From NCBI RefSeq assembly GCF_964355755.1, contig NC_092679.1:11708932-11772931 (forward strand): a stretch of 64,000 nt of DNA, read 5' to 3'. Below, one piece after another: positions 56,261 to 64,000 of this stretch. Source of the DNA: Antedon mediterranea. Taxonomy: Eukaryota > Echinodermata > Crinoidea > Comatulida > Antedonidae. The notes below the pieces were generated by a model that worked only from the letters and a program-made list of their open reading frames with translations, searched no databases and was not told where the DNA came from. How positions within the stretch are numbered: position 1 is the stretch's first letter; every line of letters starts with the position of its first letter. Position numbers and translations under genes: made by a program.

Positions 56261-57358
56261 TGTAAGGATGTGGACGACAACACAAAAGGAAAAACACGCC
56301 TTTTCTCACTTTTACCACGGTCCGGTGGTGTATTTGGTTTTAATTTGTTTTTAGCATAACAATAGAGATCAGTATGGTCCTGAAAACCACATAATAAATA
56401 CAATGAGAAACAAAAGTAAATAATATTCTAAAATACAAGCCAATTCTTAGTAACGACCTCAACTTAACAGGCGACTCTAATAAAAAGGATTCTCTCTGAG
56501 GACTGCGACTATTACGTCAAACGGCACGTCTACCTAAACAGCCTCTGTATACTTTGTTAGAGTATACAAATACCTAATTAATTACCTACACAATTGCATC
56601 ATAAGTGCCTGAATATTACTATTATATTACTAGAACAAATGCATGTTGGAATTTACTCACACTATTTGAATACTAAACTTAGTCTATTCATTGAATCAAG
56701 GAGTTATAATCTTAGGTTTGTGTAAAATATATAAACAATAACAAATCCATGGGCGCAGCCATTTTGTATGACAAATAGAGGGCGCACTACATGACGATCT
56801 ATCACGAGCATGGTAGCCTCGTGTATACAAATTAATCAAGTGTGAACTGTAGGATGAACTATTTTATACAAACTGTTAACTAGAAACTATCTTCTATAAA
56901 CTAAACATTACTAAATCTATCTAAACATATTTTGTTAATACAAAGAAGGTTTATCACAAAAGTGTATATTATAACATTATATGGCATAAAATCCTAGTTC
57001 AAAGATTGTAACACAATACTATTCAATAGGCTTCCTAACTGCACATTCCATGAGTCAAGGTTAACCCAAAACAAATGTCTAGGCCTATGAATGCAATCAT
57101 CTTAAAATACAACATTAATGTTTCTTAAACATAACAGAATCTTATAAATGTATAACAAAGTAATGTATGTATAAAGTAGAGTAATTACCTTTTAATCAGA
57201 TCTTTAATTAAATAAGAGACAAAACTATCTGCTTCCTTGACCGGTTCATGAATACAAAAGAAAGCAAATCATTTGAAAAAGACTGTTACAATTATAGGGG
57301 GCAGCAACACCTATAGGGGGCAGTATTTAATTATCACATGATTAGATTAATCCCCACA
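56261..57358 (-). repeat. 3' LTR of the compact element
   Basis: 1,098 bp; internal landmarks GGGGGCAGCAACACCTATAG and ACGGTCCGGTGGTGTATTTG. Apparently identical to the right LTR. Confidence 0.9.
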
Positions 57359-57668
57359 CTCCCCTGTTTAAGCCGAGTTTGTCCTCAAACTTAATATTAT
57401 TCACAACAAGAAGAATCTTTTCAGCATTTTCAGAGTCAATGCCAGCATCATCAGGCCAGTCAGGGTAAACGTCCCCAGTACCATCGTCTTCAACAAAGGA
57501 CTCTACACATTCCCCTTCGGCTCCCACAAAGTGTCTCATCTTCTTCTCTGGGAGAACATATACTGTGTTTCCATTACCATGGGCAGCACGCCTAGTTGCT
57601 TCTAGTTCGGCTCTTAGCTCATCAACCGTCCTCTGCACATCTCGCAACGATGCCTTGCTTGCCATCAC
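57342..57668 (-). CDS. Small gag-like ORF of the compact LTR element
   Basis: 108 residues starting MMASKASLRDVQRTVDELRA, a helical coiled-coil-like segment (residues 5-30), then KKMRHFVGAEGECVESFVED and VYPDWPDDAGIDSENAEKIL, ending within the LTR. Motifs such as MRHFVG...CVESFVED and KxGLN resemble pieces of the N-terminal gag of invertebrate retroelements with the intervening sequence removed, so it is probably an internally deleted gag; this is inference. It is the only frame of the element. It may also simply serve as a packaging region. The last residues GVWGLI read across the polypurine tract and the LTR start. Confidence 0.6.
   Translation of the reverse strand: MMASKASLRDVQRTVDELRAELEATRRAAHGNGNTVYVLPEKKMRHFVGAEGECVESFVEDDGTGDVYPDWPDDAGIDSENAEKILLVVNNIKFEDKLGLNRGVWGLI
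57359..57370 (-). other. Polypurine tract of the compact element
   Basis: The minus strand reads AACAGGGGAG directly before the 3' LTR. Confidence 0.75.
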
Positions 57669-57702
57669 TGATCTCTAATGTTAAAGCCAAATACGATCCA
57701 CG

Positions 57703-57720
57703 ATCCCACTTCTGACACCA
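57703..57720 (-). other. Primer binding site complementary to tRNA-Leu
   Basis: The minus strand reads TGGTGTCAGAAGTGGGA, three bases inside the 5' LTR. It is the complement of the 3' end of metazoan Leu tRNAs (CAG/CAA type), a different Leu isoacceptor from that of the Gmr1-type element. Confidence 0.85.
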
Positions 57721-57723
57721 AAT

Positions 57724-58821
57724 TGTAAGGATGTGGACGACAACACAAAAGGAAAAACACGCCTTTTCTCACTTTTACCACGGTCCGGTGGTGTATTTGG
57801 TTTTAATTTGTTTTTAGCATAACAATAGAGATCAGTATGGTCCTGAAAACCACATAATAAATACAATGAGAAACAAAAGTAAATAATATTCTAAAATACA
57901 AGCCAATTCTTAGTAACGACCTCAACTTAACAGGCGACTCTAATAAAAAGGATTCTCTCTGAGGACTGCGACTATTACGTCAAACGGCACGTCTACCTAA
58001 ACAGCCTCTGTATACTTTGTTAGAGTATACAAATACCTAATTAATTACCTACACAATTGCATCATAAGTGCCTGAATATTACTATTATATTACTAGAACA
58101 AATGCATGTTGGAATTTACTCACACTATTTGAATACTAAACTTAGTCTATTCATTGAATCAAGGAGTTATAATCTTAGGTTTGTGTAAAATATATAAACA
58201 ATAACAAATCCATGGGCGCAGCCATTTTGTATGACAAATAGAGGGCGCACTACATGACGATCTATCACGAGCATGGTAGCCTCGTGTATACAAATTAATC
58301 AAGTGTGAACTGTAGGATGAACTATTTTATACAAACTGTTAACTAGAAACTATCTTCTATAAACTAAACATTACTAAATCTATCTAAACATATTTTGTTA
58401 ATACAAAGAAGGTTTATCACAAAAGTGTATATTATAACATTATATGGCATAAAATCCTAGTTCAAAGATTGTAACACAATACTATTCAATAGGCTTCCTA
58501 ACTGCACATTCCATGAGTCAAGGTTAACCCAAAACAAATGTCTAGGCCTATGAATGCAATCATCTTAAAATACAACATTAATGTTTCTTAAACATAACAG
58601 AATCTTATAAATGTATAACAAAGTAATGTATGTATAAAGTAGAGTAATTACCTTTTAATCAGATCTTTAATTAAATAAGAGACAAAACTATCTGCTTCCT
58701 TGACCGGTTCATGAATACAAAAGAAAGCAAATCATTTGAAAAAGACTGTTACAATTATAGGGGGCAGCAACACCTATAGGGGGCAGTATTTAATTATCAC
58801 ATGATTAGATTAATCCCCACA
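57724..58821 (-). repeat. 5' LTR of the compact element
   Basis: 1,098 bp; partner of 56261-57358, same length and ends. Confidence 0.9.
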
Positions 58822-58980
58822 TATATATATATAAATATACAATATTTATATATATAAACAAATCAGGCAAAGAACATATAAATATATATATATACAAATA
58901 TATATATATATACATACATACACACACACACATACATATATACAAATCAATTGTGTAAATGCACTGTGTAAATTATATAT
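58822..58980. repeat. (AT)n/(ACAC)n tract with a fragment of repeat 'R'
   Basis: AT and CACACA runs; 58854-58885 contains AAACAAATCAGGCAAAGAAC, the first 20 bases of R as in copy 1, then breaks off into (AT)n. Confidence 0.75.
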
Positions 58981-58984
58981 AAAT

Positions 58985-59476
58985 AAATAAATAATTTTTA
59001 TTTTTTTTAATATATTGATAACATCAAATAATACCTTATATAAAAAGAACAGCAACATGTAGAAAAAAGGATGGCAATCCACGAAAGGCAAGCCTGTGAT
59101 GTGGAAGCCCACAATGAAGTAATAAATAAGTTAGACAGAACAACAAACACACAGGTACAGAACAAACTTACAGGACACAAATCACAACACAAACAGACAT
59201 CAACAAACAGAACATGCACAGACACACACGAACACACATCACCAGGGGAAAACATTAATATTTAGAAATGAGGAAAGATTTGAATGTTTTATTAAATAAA
59301 AATTTAGTAGCCGAATGTTTAATTTTAAAAAGAATTTTATTCCAATTCATGGGACCAGTATATCTGATTGAATGTTTAAAGGCAGTGAGTCTTGGTTTTG
59401 GCAAATGTAGGTCTTGTGCAATACGAGTATTAGACCGGCAGCCCAGAGACATTTGGTTAGATGAGCCAGGTACCAA
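58985..59476 (-). pseudogene. LINE C-terminal end and 3' UTR fragment
   Basis: The minus-strand frame 59476-59255 includes LPKPRLTAFKHSIRYTGPMN and WNKILFKIKHSATKFLF. This SIRYTGPxxWN pattern is the usual C-terminus of CR1/L2/jockey-type LINE ORF2. A T/G-rich 3' UTR follows, ending in AATATATTAAAAAAAATAAA. 5'-truncated; no catalytic part present. Confidence 0.75.
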
Positions 59477-59499
59477 TATCTGACTATTTGAGTGTGTTG

Positions 59500-59846
59500 G
59501 GGGTCACTTGAAGTGAATGAAAATGGGAGTCTGCCGGGTACCCCCTGCTGCGTCTAGACCGGGGGGACCCCGAAACGTACTAAAAAATCGGCACAGGTTA
59601 GATGAGAGAGATACCACCTAATTTTACCACCATGGGATGCCCATTGGCATCCTTATAACAGTATCACAAACGACAGACTTTTTCTCTGCTGCAAAAGGCC
59701 CGCCAGACCCCCCGAGGGATGGCCTAAAATGGGGTTAGCATAGATGAGTGAGGTACCACTCAAAATCAATTCCAAACGAACAAGTTGTGTTCATACAATA
59801 CTAAATGGATAACAACAGACTAATTGTCTGCTGCACCGCAAGTGCC
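59500..59846. other. No gene; G/C-richer unique stretch
   Basis: Contains GGGTACCCCCTGCTGCGTCT and GACCGGGGGGACCCCG. It may be the outer part of the repeat unit that includes the following minisatellite. No coding feature recognised. Confidence 0.4.
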
Positions 59847-60385
59847 AGACACCCTAAAGTTAGGCCCCCCTTCCCCCAACTAACCCAGCTTAGATATTGT
59901 AGATACCACCAGCAACCAATGTTATATGATTTAGCACATTGTAAGCAATACCAAATGACCTATTACAGACTATCTGTACACTGCTCTGGCCCTGGCAGAC
60001 CCCTCTAAAATTAGACTAGAGACCCCTCTTTCCCCAACTAGCCCAGCTTAGATATTGTAGATACCACCAGCAACCAATGTTATATGATTTAGCACATTGT
60101 AAGCAATCACCAAATGACCTATTACAAACTATCTGTACACTGCCTTGGCCCTGGCAGACCCCTCTAAAGTTCGACTAGAGACTCCATTCCCCCAACTGGC
60201 CTAGCTTAGATATTGTAGATACCACCAGCAACCAATGTTATAATTATGATTTAGCACATTGTAAGCAATACCAAATGACCTATAACAGACTATCTGTGCA
60301 CTGCCTTGGCACTGGCAGACCCCTCTAAAGTTCCCCCATTTACCCCAAGTATATCCTTAGATATTGTAGATACCACCAAAAAAAA
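59847..60385. repeat. Minisatellite, about three units of 165-170 bp
   Basis: Units each contain CCCAACTAGCCCAGCTTAGA, TATTGTAGATACCACCAGCA, ATGATTTAGCACATTGTAAG and CTGGCAGACCCCTCTAAA. The last unit is shortened. The same unit reappears inverted at the right edge of the window (63900-64000). Confidence 0.85.
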
Positions 60386-60980
60386 CACACAAAACAACAT
60401 ATTTAATTGAATAAAGTTTAACTTTAATCGAACTAACACAAAACAATTGAAAATATATCACATCAATGACAATAAAATGACCATTACCATTTTAAAGGGA
60501 AAAATAGTTTTAGAGTTTCACTTCAAACTTATATAAGCCAAATATAAACAAGTACGGATTCGAGTAAATTTAGCATTCCTGCTAAGAATTGTGAGGATCT
60601 GGAATTCCTTGCCTTTGAATGTCAAAGATACATTCGTCTGTAACTCTTGCAACCTATTTTAAGAGAAAGCTTAGTAATCACCTTAATCAAATTCAGGATT
60701 GTAGTAACTTAATCAAAAGTGATTTGATTAATTAATAGTTGGTAATTTTAAATGCTGTATATTATAATCTTAATCCTCTATATATATTTATATATATAAA
60801 TCCAAAGGCAAATAACTGAAAAAATGACAATGCTGTGGGTATCAGTGGCTGAATCTCAATGGAGATACACAAAAAAATTGAAAAGCTAAATCAAAAGGCT
60901 AAAGTAAAACAGCCAGAAACGTTAGCAGAGCTTTCGGGCAACACTAGCCCTTCATCATTGCAAGTGAAGGATAAGAGCTG
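60293..60980. repeat. Left arm of a long inverted repeat
   Basis: Inverted complement of about 63320-64000. Outer part: end of the minisatellite, then TTTAATTGAATAAAGTTTAA and a unique-looking stretch to 60778. Inner part: (AT)n and the PLE terminal region. Confidence 0.85.
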
Positions 60981-61115
60981 GCAAGTGCTGCCTGGGTGGA
61001 CAGGAATAAAAGAAATACAACAAAAGGAGACAGGGTAGAGTCTGAATAAGAGTAGAAAACAAAGAAGGTAGCTTGGTAGAGATACAGTATAAACAATTTT
61101 GGAATGAAACTAAAC

Positions 61116-61236
61116 ACGGCCAACAGCCATAAGTCGCGTGCTAAAACGCATAGTGATACCGGACCGACAGACAGACCGACAGACCGACCGACCGCCGACA
61201 TAGTGAACTATAGAGTCGCGTCCACGCGACTAAAAA
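61116..61236 (-). mobile_element. AGTCGCGTGG element, short copy inside the PLE
   Basis: Reverse complement of the 41138 copy with an internal deletion between CTAAAACGC and the CACGCGACTTATGGC end. The PLE terminal region continues on both sides (GGAATGAAACTAAA / AAAAACAGCTTAAA), showing that this is an insertion. Confidence 0.8.
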
Positions 61237-61434
61237 CAGCTTAAATGGTGGTTAATATTGATACTTAAATTTAGGTAGACAATGGAATAATTTTACCAAC
61301 CTGGGAGTATGTTTCTAATGTTAAGTACAAAAGGTTTTGTGGTTTTAAGTTGTAATTCCCAGTGGTTTTCCTTGTCTTTGCAAGTTTTGTCGCTCCATTT
61401 GACACATGGAATATTGCAATAACTCTGAAATTTG

Positions 61435-62881
61435 TTATCGAGTGACGTGACCAGATGAATTAAAATGTTCGGCTACAGGTTGAACAAGCCTTAATGTGTT
61501 GATAGCTGATCTATGTTGTGTCATTCTCATACGGAGAGTGTTTTTGGTTTCTCCGACGTACTGTTTGCCACAAATATTACAGTATATGAGATAAATGACG
61601 TTTTTGGTTAGACAATTAATTGATTGTCTTATCCGAAAAATGTGGCCAGTTTGGTTACTCTTAAATTTTTCAGTAGAATCAACCAATGAACAAGTTTTGC
61701 AAGATTTGCCGCAAAGGTGACTGCCCAAATTTTGACTGTCATGAGAGTTAATTTCACTCTTACATTTGGATCTGACTAATATATCACGAAGGTTGGGAGG
61801 TCTACGAAATGCAATAATGGGTGGTTCCGGAAAAACAGTCCTGAGACGTTCTGTGGACTGTAGAATGGGCATATGTTTCTCAATAAATTAATAGCCCCGT
61901 AATGGAGGCAACCTAGGTTGATAGGTTTGTAATTTCTATTCCGGAGATGTCCGGTTAGTTCTTCGGTACGATTCTGAAAATCTAAATCTGAAGAACAGAT
62001 ACGTCTGATAGGTAATGCTTTACTGTTCGGTATGTTTTTAGTACAGTGTTGGGGATGACAACTGCTAGGGAGCAGGTACATATTTTTATCAGTGGGTTTA
62101 CGGAATAGGTCAGTTTTGAGAGTACCATTTTCTATGGTCACTATAGTGTCCACAAAATCAACGCTACTAGTGGATTTGGTAACTGTAAATCTTAGGATCG
62201 ATGGAGTGTTTTTTTTTACCATCACAGAAACAGATTTTGCCACCTTATCCGCAATTTCCGGGGTGGGTTCCGTTGTGAGTTTACGATATATAATGAAGCT
62301 GTCTTAAGGATTCCTCTTAATAAAATTTGATGTCCATAGCAACAGTGGCAGAACCTTTATCAGCGGGTTTAATGATGATATCATTACGCTGACGCAATTT
62401 GGCAATGGCCTGCCTTTCTTGTTTTGAGATTGTCACGTTTATCTGGACTCGGGACGTAGTTTTGTACATCCTCCTCAATAGCCTGGATAAATGTTTCTAA
62501 AGCTGGACAACGATTTTTAGGTGGATTCCAGGAACTTTTTGGTTTAAATTTGTTAACGTTGCCTTCGTTTTGCGTGGTGCTGCTGTCTGAATCAGCAAAA
62601 TATTCACGTAATCGTAATCTTCTAGAAAAAGACTCTATATCCAAAGATAGTTGTTGTGCGCCGACCTGCCTTGGTTTTGGGCAGAATTTAAGTCCTCGGG
62701 AAGGAAGTTTTTTCTCTCCTTCGGAAAGTCGACAATTAATTTCAACAACTGAATCAGAGGTGTTGCTCTGATTCTTGTAATATGTCCCAACGAACCTTCT
62801 GCAGGGTTTCCTAAAAGCCCTGAAGTCATCCGAAGGTAGAGTCATTTGTGTTGAAATGACCAAGTCTGCATGGTAGACCAA
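61435..62881 (-). pseudogene. PLE polyprotein lacking the RT catalytic core
   Basis: N-terminal part 62881-62384: INCRLSEGEKKLPSRGLKFC, PKPRQVGAQQLSLDIESF and NRCPALETFIQAIEED. A frameshifted stretch then gives LRQRNDIIIKPADKGSATVA and EPTPEIADKV, and the sequence jumps to TPSILRFTVTKSTSSVDFVD, so the palm with motifs A-C (about 250 residues) is absent. The end 61872-61435 has RRPPNLRDILVRSK, CGKSCKTC and the GIY-YIG domain IYCNICGKQYVGETKN. In-frame stops also occur after IKFY. Not functional. Confidence 0.85.
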
Positions 62882-62883
62882 AT

Positions 62884-63310
62884 TTGTGATGTTCCCTTCG
62901 GGTCATTACCGTTGATTGTTTACGGCAGTCATTGGCGATAATCCTGAGTTTGTTTTGAAACTAGGATGCAGGAAGTTCTCTTTTCAACTTCTTAGTTCTA
63001 GAGTGAATTTCAACGTCAAACTCAGTGAGGATTTTGCGGCAATTGTCAATTTGGATCTCATTGAGATCTCTAATTTTGTTCAAATACCTTTTTTAATAGA
63101 TACAGTACTACATATCTACATAAATAAAGTACATAAAAAAAAATTATATATATTTATAATTTTTTTTTTAAATATTTTTTTCGATCGAGATACGGTATTG
63201 TTCAGTCTATCTGAAGATCGTTTAACGTGAAACACCGTGTAATAGACCTCCGTGTTCCATCTACTTTATAAAAATATATATTCGCTCTTGATTCCAATTG
63301 AGCACGTTTG
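62884..63310. other. PLE 5' flank, no gene
   Basis: Sequence between the N-terminal coding part and the inverted terminal piece. It includes an AT-rich simple tract at 63130-63180. No other feature. Confidence 0.4.
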
Positions 63311-63319
63311 CAGCCTCAA

Positions 63320-64000
63320 CGCATCTATATAAGACTTGCACTGATGAAGGGCTAGTGTTGCGCGAAAGCTCTGCTAACTTTTCTGGCTGTTTACTTTATC
63401 GTTTTGATTTAGCTTTTCGCTTTTTTTTGTATCTCCATTGAGATCCAGCCACTGATACCCACAGAATTGTCATTTTTTCAGTAATTTGCCTTTGGATTTA
63501 TAAATATATATATATACATATGAATACAGGATTAAGATTATAATATACAGCATTTAAAATTACCCACTATTAATTAATCAAATCACTTTAGATTAAGTTA
63601 CTACAATCCTGAATTTGATTAGGGTGATTACTAAGCTTTCTCTCAAATTATGTCCAAGAGTTACAGACGGATGTATCTTTGACATCCAAAGGCAAGGAAT
63701 GCTAAATTTACCCGAATCCATACTTGTTATATATATTTGGCTTATAATATATAAGTTTTAATTGAAACTCTTAAACTATTTTCCCCTTTAGAATGGTAAT
63801 GGTCATTTTATCGTCATTGATATATTTTCAATTGTTTTGTGTTAGTTCGATTAAAGTTAAACTTTATTCAATTAAACATGTTGTTTTGGGTGGTTATTTT
63901 GTTGCTGCTGGTGGTATCTACAATATCTAAGGTAGGCTATATACTTGGGGTAAATGGGGGAACTTTAGAAAGGTCTGCCAGTGCCAAGGCAGTGTACAGA
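63320..64000. repeat. Right arm of the long inverted repeat (runs off the window)
   Basis: Complements 60293-60980 in reverse, through the PLE terminal region, (AT)n, CAGGATTAAGATTATAATAT, TTAATTGAATAAAGTTTAA on the other strand, and the first minisatellite unit. Differences from the left arm are scattered, about one every 20-40 bases by eye. Confidence 0.85.

Larger units (their letters stand above)
56261..58821 (-). mobile_element. Compact non-autonomous LTR retrotransposon with identical LTRs
   Basis: LTRs at 56261-57358 and 57724-58821 are 1,098 bp each, start TGTAAGG, end CCCCACA, and showed no difference in the parts I compared. The internal part is only 365 bp. Read leftwards, it has a Leu tRNA primer site next to the right LTR, a 108-residue frame, and a polypurine tract next to the left LTR. 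It lies in an (AT)n tract, so the flanking TATA could be a 4- to 6-base duplication. No protease, RT or integrase: mobilisation must have used proteins of another element. Confidence 0.92.
60800..63500 (-). mobile_element. Penelope-like element, copy 3, with inverted terminal piece
   Basis: Minus strand. The 5' side (63500-63310) is an inverted piece of the terminal region, then come the protein parts (62881-61435), and the 3' terminal region at 61430-60800. Same family as the 33-kb copy. An AGTCGCGTGG element is inserted in the 3' region at about 61116-61236. The hammerhead-like motif reads CTGATGA at 63341-63347 in the inverted piece, but at the 3' end its first C is lost. Confidence 0.85.

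Noticed and set aside
56261-58821. Plain tandem duplication of 1.46 kb of host DNA
   Set aside because: TG...CA ends, a Leu tRNA primer site, a polypurine tract and an AT-type flanking repeat all fit an LTR element.

Overview
This is eukaryotic, metazoan DNA: AT-rich, with intron-containing genes, no operons and no bacterial signals. It is mostly transposable elements and small repeats of many kinds. Two weak clues suggest an invertebrate deuterostome (perhaps an echinoderm or hemichordate). One is a Ty3-type LTR retrotransposon with integrase placed before reverse transcriptase, an arrangement first described as the Gmr1 group in deuterostomes. The other is the very frequent palindrome TAGGCCTA. 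The host name is an inference; the sequence does not fix it.

Host genes: two intact five-exon paralogues of a class I SAM-dependent methyltransferase resembling METTL27 (WBSCR27) lie on the + strand at 3805-7339 and 23499-25502. Their exon phases are identical. Exon 3 differs at 1 of 136 bases although exon 1 is clearly diverged, which suggests a tandem duplication followed by local gene conversion. No other convincing host protein gene was seen.

Layout: 1-3.8 kb, degenerate tandem repeats. 3.8-7.3 kb, METTL27-like copy 1, with a solo LTR in an intron. 7.7-9.6 kb, a non-autonomous hAT-like element with a perfect 8-bp target duplication. 9.9-10.13 kb, a foldback. 10.4-17.6 kb, relics (Penelope 3' end, CR1-like RT fragment, second hAT-like copy, an ATATC palindromic minisatellite). 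17.6-18.0 kb, a 115-bp minisatellite. 18.03-21.72 kb, a 3.7-kb element with about 730-bp inverted repeats around a broken multi-exon gene of the Tesmin/TSO1-like CXC family. 22.4-22.8 kb, an L1-like fragment. 23.5-25.5 kb, METTL27-like copy 2. 26.4-31.7 kb, inverted and duplicated repeats. 31.7-34.25 kb, a well-formed hammerhead ribozyme, a Penelope-like element (PLE) and a tRNA-like gene. 34.6-38.7 kb, a CR1/L2-like LINE on the - strand. 39.07-43.67 kb, a second LINE carrying two nested DNA elements. 43.7-46.1 kb, a decayed gypsy element. 46.34-53.99 kb, a nearly intact Gmr1-type element carrying a nested T2/Kolobok-like element. 54.0-56.0 kb, a second PLE family. 56.26-58.82 kb, a very young non-autonomous LTR element with identical 1,098-bp LTRs. 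59-60.4 kb, a LINE tail and a minisatellite. 60.3-64.0 kb, a third PLE inside a long inverted repeat.

The most unusual items are the Gmr1-type polyprotein with Asn in place of the protease catalytic Asp, the compact LTR element with a 108-aa gag-like remnant, a hammerhead ribozyme with a complete core in a short repeat, a PLE ribozyme apparently spoiled by one CpG-type change, and the long-inverted-repeat CXC element whose terminal repeat covers the 3' end of its own gene. All coordinates and pairings were read by eye; family names come from recognised motifs, not database searches.
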